Assembly (NCBI GenBank): GCA_002355495.1
Contig: AP017424.1
Coordinates: 3,348,001 to 3,412,000 of the forward strand
Source of the DNA: Streptomyces laurentii
GTDB taxonomy: Bacteria; Actinomycetota; Actinomycetes; Streptomycetales; Streptomycetaceae
Length of the DNA: 64,000 bases
Direction: 5' to 3'
Position numbers and translations under genes: made by a program. The notes under the pieces are model-generated. The model did no database searches. It was not told the origin of the DNA and saw only the letters and a list, made by a program, of their open reading frames with translations. The first letter of the stretch is position 1. Every line of letters starts with the position of its first letter. Positions 32,769 to 41,927 of the stretch are shown here, in pieces.

Positions 32769-33701
32769 ATGACCGCCCCAGGCCCGCGACGCGACACCCG
32801 GGGCATCGTGGACGCCGCCACGCTGTTCGCCCGCGTCCGCTTCCGCCGCCACACGCCGGCGCCCGCGCTCCGCCCGTATCTGGAGCACTACTGGCTGATC
32901 GACTGGGACCTGCCGGAACCGTACCCGTCCCGGGTCGTCCCGCACCCGTCCGTGAACGTCGTCTTCGAGCGGCAGGCGGACACCCCCGCCACCGGGGTCG
33001 TCTCGGGCGTCGCCGACGGCCTGTACACGCGCGTGCTCGCCGGTACGGGGCGGGCCAGCGGCGTGCAGTTCCGGCCGGGCGGCTTCCGCCCCTTCGCACC
33101 CGACCACCCGGTCACCCACTGGACGGGCCGGCTGGCCCCGCTCGCCGAGGCGTTCCCCGGCACGGACGCGCGCGAGGCGGCCGCGATCCTGGACCCCGGT
33201 GCCCTCGGCGCGCCCGGCGCTCCGGGCACTCCCGGCGCTCCGGGCACTCCGGGCACTCCCGGCGCTCCTGACGACGAGACCGACGACCCCGCGCGCGTGG
33301 CGGCCCTCGACGCCTTCCTGCTGGCCCGCGGACCGGTCCCCGACCCGGCGGCCGAGGAGGCGATGGCCCTGGTGGAGCTGGTCCGGACGGACCGTACGGT
33401 CCGGCGGGTGTCCGCGCTCGCCCGTACCGCCGGACTGTCCGCGCGCTCGCTCCAGCGGCTCTTCGCCGGCTACGTGGGCGTCGGCCCCAAGTGGGTCATC
33501 CTGCGCTACCGGGTCCACGAGGCCCTGGAACACGCCGAACCCGGCCCCGCGGACACCCCCGCCCCGCCCCCGGACTGGGCCCGCCTCGCCGCCGACCTCG
33601 GCTACAGCGACCAGGCCCATCTCGTCCGGGACTTCACGGCGACCGTCGGGGTTCCTCCGACCGCGTACCCCGGAACTCCTACGGCTGCCCCAAAGGCTTG
33701 A
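32769..33701 (+). CDS. AraC family regulator with collagen-like linker
   Basis: The 310-residue protein has an N-terminal sensor domain of the DUF6597 type (LRPYLEHYWLIDWDLPEPYP, VVPHPSVNVVFE, GVQFRPGGFRPF) and a C-terminal AraC HTH (RRVSALARTAGLSARSLQRL, FAGYVGVGPKWVILRYRVHE, GYSDQAHLVRDFTATVGVPP). Between them is a GAPGTPGAPGTPGTPGAP linker of about 20 residues, from slippage-prone GGCGCTCCGGGCACTCC-type DNA. The regulator likely controls the divergent TIGR03086 gene. The 3' end overlaps the convergent GNAT gene by 23 bp. Confidence 0.85.
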   Translation: MTAPGPRRDTRGIVDAATLFARVRFRRHTPAPALRPYLEHYWLIDWDLPEPYPSRVVPHPSVNVVFERQADTPATGVVSGVADGLYTRVLAGTGRASGVQFRPGGFRPFAPDHPVTHWTGRLAPLAEAFPGTDAREAAAILDPGALGAPGAPGTPGAPGTPGTPGAPDDETDDPARVAALDAFLLARGPVPDPAAEEAMALVELVRTDRTVRRVSALARTAGLSARSLQRLFAGYVGVGPKWVILRYRVHEALEHAEPGPADTPAPPPDWARLAADLGYSDQAHLVRDFTATVGVPPTAYPGTPTAAPKA

Positions 33702-34125
33702 GCTCGCGGCTGAAGTGGAAGGCCACGATGTCGAGGCGCTCGCGGAGGTAGAACCGGTGGGCGCCGGTGCGGTGCGTGCCGGAGTCCAGGTCGAGTTCGT
33801 GGCAGCCGGCCTCGCGCGCGCGGGTCTCCAGATGGGCGAGCAGCGCGTGGCCGACGCCGGTGGAGCGGACGGTCTCCCGGGTCACCAGATCGTCCACGTA
33901 CAGCTTCTTCAGGGAGCTGGTGGTCGCGATGATCCGCCAGCCCGCGACGCCCGCGCACGTCCCGTCCTCGGCGTACGCGGCGGTGAAGCGCAGACCCTGG
34001 GGGTGGCCCTCGGCGTAGACGTCGTACAGCAGCCCGGCCGTGAGGTGGGGCCGCAGCTCGCGCAGCACCGGCAGGATCTCGCTCTCCAGGCGCGGGTCGC
34101 CGGGCTCGATCTCGATGATCTTCAT
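33679..34125 (-). CDS. GNAT family N-acetyltransferase
   Basis: The 148-residue protein has the GNAT beta4-alpha3 segment KKLYVDDLVTRETVRSTGVG with the pyrophosphate loop R-S-T-G-V-G, then HALLAHLETRAREAGCHELD and the C-terminal RFYLRERLDIVAFHF, as in small aminoglycoside/peptide-type acetyltransferases. The acceptor is unknown. It is convergent with the AraC gene and divergent from the Mut7-C gene. Confidence 0.85.
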   Translation of the reverse strand: MKIIEIEPGDPRLESEILPVLRELRPHLTAGLLYDVYAEGHPQGLRFTAAYAEDGTCAGVAGWRIIATTSSLKKLYVDDLVTRETVRSTGVGHALLAHLETRAREAGCHELDLDSGTHRTGAHRFYLRERLDIVAFHFSRELKPLGQP

Positions 34126-34259
34126 GCGGGGACCGTACCGCGCGGCGCCGGGGCCGGAGCGGGAGCCGGAGCCGGAGTGGGAGCCGGAGCGGGAGCCGGC
34201 GCGGGGGCCCGCGCCGAAATCCCTGGCCGCGCGGGGCCGGGCGGTGCGATCCTGTCCCC

Positions 34260-34997
34260 GTGAACGGTCCGGAGATCCACATCGGCTTCGCCCCCGCCCT
34301 GCGCCTGTTCGTCCCCGCGGACCGCCGCGCGGGACACACCGCGCTGGCCACCGACGGCGCCTCGTCGCTCGGTCATGTGGTGGAGTCCCTGGGCGTGCCT
34401 CTCACCGAGGCGGGACGGCTGCTCGTGGACGGCAGACCGGTGGACCGTTCGCACGTCCCGGCGGCCGGCGAGACGGTCGACGTGGAGGACGTCGTACGCC
34501 CCCAGCCGGTGCCCGGCGCCCCGCTGCGCTTCCTGCTCGACGTGCACCTCGGCACACTGGCCCGACGGCTGCGGCTGCTCGGCGTCGACGCCGCGTACGA
34601 GAGCGAGGACATCGGCGACCCGGCGCTCGCCGCGCTCTCCGCGAAGGAGCGGCGCGTGATGCTGTCCCGGGACCGCGGGCTGCTGCGCCGCCGCGAGCTG
34701 TGGGCCGGCGCGTACATCTACAGCGACCAGCCGGACGAGCAACTGCGCGACGTCCTCGAACGCTTCGCGCCGCCGCTCGCGCCCTGGACCCGCTGCACGG
34801 CGTGCAACGGGCCGCTGACCGAGGCCGACAAGGACGCGGTGCGCGACCGGCTGGAGCACGGCACGGAGAAGACGTACGACGTGTTCGCCCGGTGCGTGGA
34901 GTGCGGCCGGGTGTACTGGCGCGGGGCGCACCACGCCCGCTTGGAGGCGATCGTCACGGACGCGGTCCGCGAGTTCGGCGGCGCGGGCGCGCGCTGA
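34260..34997 (+). CDS. Mut7-C RNase-domain protein with ubiquitin-like N-terminus
   Basis: The 245-residue protein combines an N-terminal ubiquitin-like Mut7-C segment (GHTALATDGASSLGHVVESL, GRPVDRSHVPAAGETVDVED) with a Mut7-C PIN-like RNase domain (FLLDVHLGTLARRLRLLGVD with the acidic D, EERRVMLSRDRGLLRRREL-like) and a C-terminal zinc ribbon (RCTACNGPL ... RCVECGRVYWRGAH). This domain order is standard for the family. A role in RNA turnover is inferred from the PIN fold. GTG 34260 fits the domain start. Confidence 0.85.
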   Translation: MNGPEIHIGFAPALRLFVPADRRAGHTALATDGASSLGHVVESLGVPLTEAGRLLVDGRPVDRSHVPAAGETVDVEDVVRPQPVPGAPLRFLLDVHLGTLARRLRLLGVDAAYESEDIGDPALAALSAKERRVMLSRDRGLLRRRELWAGAYIYSDQPDEQLRDVLERFAPPLAPWTRCTACNGPLTEADKDAVRDRLEHGTEKTYDVFARCVECGRVYWRGAHHARLEAIVTDAVREFGGAGAR

Positions 34998-35022
34998 GCC
35001 CGTACCGGCCCCGTTTACGCCC

Positions 35023-35583
35023 TTACGGCGTCTCGGCGGTCAGATAGCGCTGGATCGTCGGCCCCAGCCAGGCGACGACCTCCTCGCGGGGCATCTCGGC
35101 GGCGGGCGCGAGCCGCAGCACGTAGCGGGCGAGCGCCATGCCGAGGATCTGTGAGGCCACGAGGGCGGCCCGGCCGGGTGCCTCGGCCGGCACGGGGCAG
35201 GTGCCCTGGGCGATCGTGACCAGCTGTTCGGCGAAGATCTCCCGCATCCGCTCGGTGCCGGCGGCATTGGTGACCCCGGCGCGCAGCAGCCCCGTGAGCA
35301 CGTCGTCGCGCTCCCAGCGGTCGAGGAAGTGCTCGACGAGCGCCGTGCCGATGTGCCGGGCGGGCATCCCGCTCAGCTCGGGGATCTCCAGCTCGATGGC
35401 GGTGGCCGCCGCGAACAGCCCCTCCTTGTTGCCGTAGTAGCGCATGACCATCGACGGGTCGATCCCCGCGTCGCGGGCGATGGCCCGGATGGTCGCGCGC
35501 TCGTATCCGTCGGCGGCGAAGCGCTCGCGGGCGGCCTCGATGATCGCGGAACGGGTGGCGTCGGAGCGGCGTGCGGTGGTCAT
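35023..35583 (-). CDS. TetR family transcriptional regulator
   Basis: The 186-residue protein has the TetR HTH (RSAIIEAARERFAADGYERA, TIRAIARDAGIDPSMVMRYY, GNKEGLF; about residues 8-54) and a helical ligand domain with the TetR_C-type GRAALVASQILGMALARYVL. I chose ATG 35583 over a GTG two codons upstream. It is divergent from the FAD monooxygenase, and three CAAC-n4-GTTG-like sites lie between them, so it probably represses both. Ligand unknown. Confidence 0.9.
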   Translation of the reverse strand: MTTARRSDATRSAIIEAARERFAADGYERATIRAIARDAGIDPSMVMRYYGNKEGLFAAATAIELEIPELSGMPARHIGTALVEHFLDRWERDDVLTGLLRAGVTNAAGTERMREIFAEQLVTIAQGTCPVPAEAPGRAALVASQILGMALARYVLRLAPAAEMPREEVVAWLGPTIQRYLTAETP

Positions 35584-35599
35584 GCCCACGACTGTAGGC

Positions 35600-35681
35600 C
35601 AACAAGCGTTGACATTCCAGTGACGCCGGATCTACGCTTGCCAACAAGTGTTGACCCACACATGTTGGCCAACGAGTGTAG
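35600..35681. promoter_or_regulatory. TetR operator array
   Basis: Three related sites lie between the divergent genes: CAACAAGCGTTG (35600-35611), CAACAAGTGTTG (35642-35653, perfect 5-bp arms) and CAACGAGTGTAG (35670-35681). GTTGGCCAAC (35664-35673) is a further perfect palindrome. They cover the likely promoters of both genes. Confidence 0.65.
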
Positions 35682-35699
35682 ACATCCCTGGAGGCAGTG

Positions 35700-37205
35700 A
35701 TGAGCACCATCGGCCCCACCGTCACCACCCGCGCCACCACCACCCCCGCGACCGCCGACGACCGCGGCTACGACACCGACGTCCTCGTCGTCGGCGCCGG
35801 ACCCACCGGACTCCTGCTCGCGGGCGACCTCGCCGCGTCCGGCCTGCGCGTCACCCTCGTCGAGCGCCGCGGCCCCGCCGTCAGCAACACGACCCGCGCC
35901 TTCGCCGTCCACGCCCGCACCCTCGAACAGCTCGACGCCCGCGGCCTCGCCGAACCGCTCCTCGCCACCGGCACCTGCCTCGACCAGCTGGAGATGTTCG
36001 GCCGGGTCACCTTCGACCTCTCCCACCTGCGGACCCGCTTCCCGTACGTGCTCGTCACCCCGCAGTACGAGGTCGAGCGCCTCCTCGAAGACCGCGCCCG
36101 GGCCGCCGGCGCCGACATCCGGTACGACACGGAACTGCGCGGCCTCCGCCAGGACGCCGACTCCGTCACCGCCGACCTCGCCACCACATCCGAAGGCGCC
36201 ACGTCCGAAGGCGCCGCCGGCCCCTCGGACCAGCCCCAGGACCAGCCCCGGTCCCGCACGCTCCGCGCCCGCTACCTCGTCGGCACCGACGGCGTCCGCA
36301 GCGCCGTACGCCGCGCCATCGGCCTGCCCTTCCCCGGCGGCGCCGTGATCCGCTCCCTCGTCCTCGCCGACGTCCGCCTCACCGACACACCCCCCGCGGC
36401 CCTCACCCTCTCCTCCGGCGGCGACTCCTTCGCCGTGGTCATCCCCTTCGGCGACGGCTGGTACCGGGTCATGGGCTGGGACCGCTCGCGCCAGGTCCCC
36501 GACAGCGAACCCGTGGAGCTGGACGAACTCCGAGGGATCGTCCTCCGCGCCTTCGGCACCGACCACGGCATGCACGACGCCCGCTGGCTCTCCCGCTTCC
36601 ACAGCGACGAACGCCAGGCCCCCGCCTACCGCGCCGGCCGCGTCTTCCTCGCCGGAGACGCCGCCCACGTCCACTCCCCCGCCGGCGGCCAGGGCATGAA
36701 CACCGGCCTCCAGGACGCCGCCAACCTCTCCTGGAAACTCGCCGCCGTCCTCCACGGCGAGGCACCCGACCCCGGCGCCCTCCTCGACAGCTACCAGGCC
36801 GAACGGCACCCGGTCGGCACCCAGGTCCTGCGCAGCAGCGGCGCCCTCATCCGCCTCGCCATCGCCCGCACCCCGCTCCAGCGCGCCGCCCGCGGCGTCT
36901 CCGCCCGCGTCCTCGCCCACGTCCGGCCCGTCACCTCGTACGCCATGGGCCAGGTCACCGGCATCGGCATCGCCTACGACCGGGACACCCACCGGGTCCC
37001 CGACCTGAAACTCCGCGAGGGCCGGCTGTACGAGCTGCTGCGCGAGGGCCGCTTCGTCCTCGTCGCCCCCGAGGGCACCGCCCCCGTCCCGCCGCCCTCG
37101 ACCCCCGTCGCCCCTGACCGGCTCATCCGCGCCACCTGGTCGAACCCGGCCCGCCGCGACACCCTCCTGGTCCGCCCCGACGGCTACACCGCCGCACTCC
37201 GCTGA
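35700..37205 (+). CDS. FAD-dependent aromatic/antibiotic monooxygenase
   Basis: The 501-residue class A flavin monooxygenase has the FAD-binding GAGPTGLL at residues 32-39, the DG motif [14 protein letters not shown], and the second FAD motif [21 protein letters not shown], followed by the usual C-terminal thioredoxin-like tail, here short. Relatives hydroxylate aromatic polyketides or inactivate rifampicin. TetR control suggests inducible detoxification. ATG 35700 has GGAGG five bases upstream. No partner biosynthetic genes are nearby. Confidence 0.88.
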   Translation: MSTIGPTVTTRATTTPATADDRGYDTDVLVVGAGPTGLLLAGDLAASGLRVTLVERRGPAVSNTTRAFAVHARTLEQLDARGLAEPLLATGTCLDQLEMFGRVTFDLSHLRTRFPYVLVTPQYEVERLLEDRARAAGADIRYDTELRGLRQDADSVTADLATTSEGATSEGAAGPSDQPQDQPRSRTLRARYLVGTDGVRSAVRRAIGLPFPGGAVIRSLVLADVRLTDTPPAALTLSSGGDSFAVVIPFGDGWYRVMGWDRSRQVPDSEPVELDELRGIVLRAFGTDHGMHDARWLSRFHSDERQAPAYRAGRVFLAGDAAHVHSPAGGQGMNTGLQDAANLSWKLAAVLHGEAPDPGALLDSYQAERHPVGTQVLRSSGALIRLAIARTPLQRAARGVSARVLAHVRPVTSYAMGQVTGIGIAYDRDTHRVPDLKLREGRLYELLREGRFVLVAPEGTAPVPPPSTPVAPDRLIRATWSNPARRDTLLVRPDGYTAALR

Positions 37206-37320
37206 CGGCCCGCGGCCGTATCGGAGCAACACCGGAGCAGCACCCGAGCAGCACCGGGGAACCAGGGCGCCGTCCCGGCCGGCCACCCGTCGGCCGGACG
37301 CCCCATGGCACCCTTCCCTC

Positions 37321-37656
37321 ATGCTGATCGCCCGCTCCGCCCTGCTCTTCGTCCTCGCCGCCCTCTTCGAAATCGGCGGCGCGTGGCTCGTCTGGCAAGG
37401 CGTACGGGAACACCGCGGCTGGATCTGGATCGGCGCCGGCGTCCTCGCCCTCGGCGTCTACGGCTTCGTCGCCACCCTCCAGCCCGACGCCGAGTTCGGC
37501 CGCGTCCTCGCCGCCTACGGCGGCGTCTTCGTGGCCGGCTCGATCGCCTGGGGCATGGTCGCCGACGGCTACCGCCCCGACCGCTGGGACGTCACCGGCG
37601 CCCTCGTCTGCCTCGCCGGCATGGCCGTCATCATGTACGCGCCCCGCGGCCACTGA
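37321..37656 (+). CDS. YnfA/UPF0060 family membrane protein
   Basis: The 111-residue protein has four membrane helices and the family start [20 protein letters not shown], with [20 protein letters not shown] and the conserved [19 protein letters not shown]. These small proteins resemble SMR-type transporters and have been linked to resistance to some compounds. It lies between the monooxygenase and SDR genes. Confidence 0.92.
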   Translation: MLIARSALLFVLAALFEIGGAWLVWQGVREHRGWIWIGAGVLALGVYGFVATLQPDAEFGRVLAAYGGVFVAGSIAWGMVADGYRPDRWDVTGALVCLAGMAVIMYAPRGH

Positions 37657-37730
37657 CCTCGCCGGAACGCCCCGTCCTATCCTGACCAGGCCCACCGAGG
37701 CCACCGACCACCCCGCGCCAGGAGCACGTC

Positions 37731-38495
37731 ATGACCGCCGCCGCCCAGCCCATCGCCGTCGTCACCGGAGCCAGCAGCGGCATCGGCGCGGCCACCGCCC
37801 GACAGCTCGCCGCCGCGGGCTACCGCGTCGTCCTCACCGCCCGCCGCACGGACCGTATCGAGGCCCTCGCCGCCGAGATCAACGAGGCCGGCCACCAGGC
37901 CACCGCGTACACCCTCGACGTCACCGACCGCGCCGCCGTCGACGAGTTCGCCACCGCCTTCCGCACCCTCGCCGTCCTCGTCAACAACGCCGGCGGCGCC
38001 CTCGGCGCCGACCCCGTCGCCACCGGCGACCCCGCCGACTGGCGCCGGATGTACGAGGTCAACGTCCTCGGCACCCTCCACATGACCCAGGCCCTGCTCC
38101 CCGCCCTCACCGCGAGCGGCGACGGCACGGTCGTGGTCGTCTCCTCCACCGCGGGCCACGGCACCTACGAGGGCGGCGCGGGCTACGTCGCCGCCAAGCA
38201 CGGCTCCCACGTCCTCGCCGAGACCCTCCGCCTGGAGATCGTCGGCACTCCGGTCCGCGTCATAGAGATCGCCCCGGGCATGGTCAAGACCGAGGAGTTC
38301 GCCACCACCCGCTTCAACGGCGACACCGACAAGGCCGCCAAGGTCTACGCGGGCGTGGCCGAACCCCTCACCGCCGACGACGTCGCCGACACCGTCACCT
38401 GGGCCTGCACCCGCCCCCCGCACGTCAACATCGACCTCCTGGTCGTCCGCCCCCGCGCCCAGGCCTCCAACACCAAGGTCCACCGCGCACTCTGA
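37731..38495 (+). CDS. Short-chain dehydrogenase/reductase
   Basis: The 254-residue classical SDR has the NAD(P)-binding motif T12-G-A-S-S-G-I-G19, the NNAG at 85-88, and the catalytic S138/S139, Y152-x3-K156 (GGAGYVAAKHGSH). An arginine-rich ARRTDR after beta 2 suggests NADP preference. Relatives include YdfG-type 3-hydroxy acid dehydrogenases. The substrate is unknown. A strong hairpin ends the transcript. Confidence 0.88.
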   Translation: MTAAAQPIAVVTGASSGIGAATARQLAAAGYRVVLTARRTDRIEALAAEINEAGHQATAYTLDVTDRAAVDEFATAFRTLAVLVNNAGGALGADPVATGDPADWRRMYEVNVLGTLHMTQALLPALTASGDGTVVVVSSTAGHGTYEGGAGYVAAKHGSHVLAETLRLEIVGTPVRVIEIAPGMVKTEEFATTRFNGDTDKAAKVYAGVAEPLTADDVADTVTWACTRPPHVNIDLLVVRPRAQASNTKVHRAL

Positions 38496-38575
38496 GCCAC
38501 CGGGTGAACCATCCCGGACCCCCCGGCGCCGAACGAGGCCCGCTCTCTACGGTCGGCACCACTCCATACGGCAAC

Positions 38576-38611
38576 GGCCCTCGGCCGGGACGGCGATCCC
38601 GGCCGAGGGCC
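38576..38611. terminator. Strong bidirectional terminator
   Basis: GGCCCTCGGCCGGGA and TCCCGGCCGAGGGCC form a perfect 15-bp stem with a six-base loop, between the convergent SDR and rtcB genes. Confidence 0.8.
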
Positions 38612-38649
38612 GACGCACCGCGTCGGCCCTCTCCCCGCGCATCCGCGGG

Positions 38650-39843
38650 TCAGCCCTTCACGTTGACGACCTGCTTGAGCTTCGCGACCACCTCGACCAG
38701 GTCCCGCTGCTGCTCCACGACCTGCTCGATCGGCTTGTAGGCGCCCGGGATCTCGTCCACGACTCCGGAGTCCTTGCGGCACTCCACGCCCCGCGTCTGC
38801 TCCTCCAGGTCGCGCGTGGAGAACCGCCGCTTGGCCGCGCTCCGGCTCATCCGACGGCCGGCCCCGTGCGAGGCCGAGTTGAAGGACGCCGCATTGCCGA
38901 GCCCCTTCACGATGAACGAACCCGTGCCCATCGATCCCGGGATGATCCCGTACTCCCCGGAGCCGGCCCGGATCGCGCCCTTGCGGGTGACCAGTAGGTC
39001 CATCCCCTCGTAGCGCTCCTCCGCCACGTAGTTGTGGTGGCAGGAGATCACCGGGTCGAAGGTGACCTTCGCCTTGCGGAATTCCCGGCGGAGGACCTCC
39101 TGGAACAGCGCCATCATGATCGCGCGGTTGTACTTCGCGTACTCCTGCGCCCAGAAGAGGTCGTTCCGGTAGGCCACCATCTGCGGGGTGTCCGAGACGA
39201 AGACGGCGAGGTCGCGGTCGACGAGACCCTGGTTGTGGGGCAGCTTCTGCGCCTCGCCGATGTGGTACTCGGCCAGTTCCTTGCCGATGTTCCGCGAGCC
39301 CGAGTGCAGCATGAGCCAGACAGAACCGGACTCATCGAGACAAACTTCAATAAAATGATTACCCGATCCTAGGGTTCCGGCTTGCTTCTCCGCCCGCTCG
39401 CGACGGAACTTCACCGCGTCCGCCACCCCGTCGAAGCGCGACCACAGATCCCCCCAGCCCGTCGTCGGGAAGGCGTACAGGCGGGTCGGGTCCACCATCT
39501 CGCGGTGGAGGCCGCGGCCGACCGGGATAGCCTGTTCGATCTTGGAGCGGAGGCGGGAGAGGTCGCCGGGGAGGTCGTTCGCGGTCAGCGAGGTCTTGAC
39601 CGCGGACATGCCGCAGCCGATGTCCACGCCGACCGCCGCCGGGCAGACCGCCCCGTGCATCGCGATCACCGAGCCGACCGTCGCTCCCTTGCCGTAGTGC
39701 ACGTCCGGCATCACGGCGAGGCCCTTGATCCACGGCAGGGTGGCCGTGTTCTGGAGCTGGCGCATCGCGCCTTCCTCGACGGAGGCGGGATCCGCCCACA
39801 TGCGGATGGGCACCTTCGCGCCCGGTACCTCTATGTACGACAT
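38650..39843 (-). CDS. rtcB: RtcB family RNA ligase
   Basis: RtcB joins RNA 3'-phosphate or 2',3'-cyclic phosphate to 5'-OH ends using GTP and Mn2+, in tRNA or rRNA repair. The 397-residue protein has the metal and GMP ligands of the family: D74 and C77 in VGVDIGCGM, G-N162-H163 in GTLGSGNHFIEV, H180 in LMLHSGSR, H269/H270 in ISCHHNYV, and the guanylylated-type H326 in SASHGAGRRMSR. ATG 39843 follows GAGGAA. The codons for T157-C168 are strikingly AT-rich (see the 39331-39370 entry), unlike the rest of the gene. The gene is monocistronic. Confidence 0.92.
   Translation of the reverse strand: MSYIEVPGAKVPIRMWADPASVEEGAMRQLQNTATLPWIKGLAVMPDVHYGKGATVGSVIAMHGAVCPAAVGVDIGCGMSAVKTSLTANDLPGDLSRLRSKIEQAIPVGRGLHREMVDPTRLYAFPTTGWGDLWSRFDGVADAVKFRRERAEKQAGTLGSGNHFIEVCLDESGSVWLMLHSGSRNIGKELAEYHIGEAQKLPHNQGLVDRDLAVFVSDTPQMVAYRNDLFWAQEYAKYNRAIMMALFQEVLRREFRKAKVTFDPVISCHHNYVAEERYEGMDLLVTRKGAIRAGSGEYGIIPGSMGTGSFIVKGLGNAASFNSASHGAGRRMSRSAAKRRFSTRDLEEQTRGVECRKDSGVVDEIPGAYKPIEQVVEQQRDLVEVVAKLKQVVNVKG
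39331..39370 (-). other. AT-rich patch inside rtcB
   Basis: About 38% GC over 40 bases within a gene of roughly 65-70% GC. On the coding strand it uses AAT-CAT-TTT-ATT-GAA-GTT-TGT, codons that are rare in this genome, exactly where the active-site GNHFIEVC is encoded. The reading frame and protein motif are intact. Confidence 0.85.
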
Positions 39844-40018
39844 ACTTCCTCGATTCCCCCGATAAGCCTGATAACGCAAAAACCGGAGCCAAAGCCCGTA
39901 CAGGCGACCGCGGACCGGCATCAACGGCCATGCGTGCGATACACATTGTTCTCATCGCGCCCGACAGGGCGGCAAACAGTTTTCGGGGGATTCCTCCGGG
40001 AGAAGGGAGCCTGGGATC

Positions 40019-40966
40019 GTGCAGCGCAAGGCGTACGTACCCGGCCGGACCGGGCCCGCGGCACTCTCCGCGGCCGCCCTCACCCTCGGTCTCGGGCTCG
40101 CCCTGACCGGATGCTCCTCCGGTCCGACGGGGGGCGCCGACGCCATCGACTCCAAGGCGGGCCCCGCCGCGTCGGTCTCGGCCGCGCCGCCCGGCCGCTA
40201 CCGCACGCTCTTCGACCCCTGCGCCGCGGTACCGCCCGCCACCCTCAAGGACCTGCTGCCCGGCGCCGCCGGCCTGCCCGACGCCGAACGCGACCGGGCC
40301 TACCGCGGCACCTCCGCCGCCACCTTCGACACCGACCGGCGGGTGGGGTGCAGCTGGAAGTCGACCGGGCCGGAGGCCACGCACCGGCTGAGCCTCGACA
40401 TCGAACGGGTCGTCTCCTACGACACGACGGTCAGCGACGACGACCGCGCCCAGCAGGTGTACGCGCGCAAGCAGGGCATCGCCGGGATCGCCCCGTCACC
40501 GACCACCACCCCGACCGCGTCACAGCCGCCGGTGTCCCCCTCGGCCGGCGCGCCCGCCGGTACGGCCGCCCACCCCGCCACCGACGAGGGCGCCGCCTCG
40601 GACGCGGTCACCACGCTCGCCGGCGACCAGCCGGAGCACGCCCCGTACGGCCCCGAGGCCCCGACGACCCCGCCCGCCCACGGCGGCAAGGCGGGTGACG
40701 GTACGCCCGGTGCCGCGGACACCGGTCTGGAGCCGCGCGCCCTCGACGGCCTCGGCGACGTGGCGTACCTCGACGACGCCCTGCTGGCCGCGGGTCCGTC
40801 GGGCGAGCGGCGGCTCGTGAGCGTGGTGTTCCGCACATCCAACGTCATCGTCACCGTCTCCTACGAGGAGCAGACCGAGTCCTCCGGCAAGGCCCTCGAC
40901 CGCGAGGAACTGCAGGACAAGGCGCGGAATCTGGCCGGGCTGCTGGCCGAGCGCCTGGAGGAGTGA
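40019..40966 (+). CDS. DUF3558-like lipoprotein
   Basis: This 315-residue secreted lipoprotein has a lipobox ending at C32 (LTGCSSG). The mature region has the DUF3558-like pattern of a Cys-containing FDPCAAVPPATLKDLLP, later VGCSWK and a C-terminal RLVSVVFRTSNVIVTVSYEE. The middle is Pro/Thr-rich low complexity (about 155-235). GTG 40019 begins the signal. Function unknown; it is the first of two such genes in tandem, probably paralogues. Confidence 0.75.
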   Translation: MQRKAYVPGRTGPAALSAAALTLGLGLALTGCSSGPTGGADAIDSKAGPAASVSAAPPGRYRTLFDPCAAVPPATLKDLLPGAAGLPDAERDRAYRGTSAATFDTDRRVGCSWKSTGPEATHRLSLDIERVVSYDTTVSDDDRAQQVYARKQGIAGIAPSPTTTPTASQPPVSPSAGAPAGTAAHPATDEGAASDAVTTLAGDQPEHAPYGPEAPTTPPAHGGKAGDGTPGAADTGLEPRALDGLGDVAYLDDALLAAGPSGERRLVSVVFRTSNVIVTVSYEEQTESSGKALDREELQDKARNLAGLLAERLEE

Positions 40967-41074
40967 CCGGCCGCCTCCGATCCGTGACCGGCGCCGGACC
41001 ACGTAACGTGTCGGCGTACCGCGGCCGCCCGGCCGCCGGCCGCCCAAGCGACTGCCCAAGCGACTGAAGGAACT

Positions 41075-41818
41075 ATGCACCGATCAGCTCCGCGCCTGTC
41101 CCGTGTCCTCGCCTGCGCCGCCGTCCCGGTGATGCTCGTCGCCGCCGGATGCTCCTCCGGCTCCGACTCCTCCACGGACAAGGGTTCCAGCCCGGACAAG
41201 GCCGCGTCCTCGGCCGGCGCCTCCGCCGCCCCGTCGTCGGCGGCGCCGACGAAGAAGGCGGTCGAGCCGGCGAAGTTCGCGAAGCTGCCGGACGTCTGCA
41301 AGGCCGTCTCGTCGAAGACGGTCGAGGAGCTGGTGCCGAAGGCGAAGAGCAAGAAGGGCACGGCGGCCGCGTCCAGCGACCTCAACAACCGTGGCGGCTG
41401 CGCCTGGAACGGCCTGGAGGACAAGGGCACCAAGGGGTCGAACTACCGCTGGCTCGACGTCTCGCTCTACCGCTACGAGTCGGACGCCACGCTCGGCAGC
41501 GGGCAGGAGCGCGCCGCGGGGAACTACACCAAGGAACTCGCCAAGGCCCAGAAGGCGGAGGGCGCGAAGGACGCGAAGACCTCCGAGGCGTCCGGTGTCG
41601 GCGAGAAGGCCGAGACGGTGACGTACAAGCTGCGCAAGACCGACGAGGACTTCCAGTACGCGTCGGTGGTGGCGCGGACGGGCAACGTCGTGGCGCTGGT
41701 GACGTACAACGGCGCGGGTTACGCGGGTTCGAAGACGCCGTCCGACAAGTGGATCGTGGACGGCGCGCTGAAGGCCGCGAAGGAGGCCGTGGCGGCGGTC
41801 GAGGCAGCCAACAAGTAG
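41075..41818 (+). CDS. DUF3558-like lipoprotein
   Basis: The 247-residue lipoprotein has a lipobox ending at C26 (LVAAGC). After a Ser-rich linker comes the same pattern as the upstream gene: LPDVCKAVSSKTVEELVPKA, RGGCAWNGL, and a late YASVVARTGNVVALVTYNG. It is shorter by lack of the central linker. Possible disulfide between the two Cys. The signal peptide fixes ATG 41075. A strong hairpin follows. Confidence 0.8.
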   Translation: MHRSAPRLSRVLACAAVPVMLVAAGCSSGSDSSTDKGSSPDKAASSAGASAAPSSAAPTKKAVEPAKFAKLPDVCKAVSSKTVEELVPKAKSKKGTAAASSDLNNRGGCAWNGLEDKGTKGSNYRWLDVSLYRYESDATLGSGQERAAGNYTKELAKAQKAEGAKDAKTSEASGVGEKAETVTYKLRKTDEDFQYASVVARTGNVVALVTYNGAGYAGSKTPSDKWIVDGALKAAKEAVAAVEAANK

Positions 41819-41834
41819 CCTTATATGCCCTTTT

Positions 41835-41874
41835 GTACGAGGCCCGCCCCTCCCCCGAGGGCCGGGCCTCGTAC
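41835..41874 (+). terminator. Terminator after the DUF3558-like pair
   Basis: GTACGAGGCCCG and CGGGCCTCGTAC pair perfectly over 12 bp; an inner CCCTC/GAGGG pairing extends the stem. It lies 17 bp after the stop. Confidence 0.75.
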
Positions 41875-41927
41875 GCGTGTGCCAGTCTGTGGGCCGCGAG
41901 TTGTCGATCGACGGGAGGGGATCGCGG

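Noticed and set aside
35700..38495. Start of a polyketide or antibiotic cluster
   Set aside because: A flavin monooxygenase, YnfA and SDR are present, but there is no synthase, carrier protein or cyclase; TetR control fits simple detoxification.
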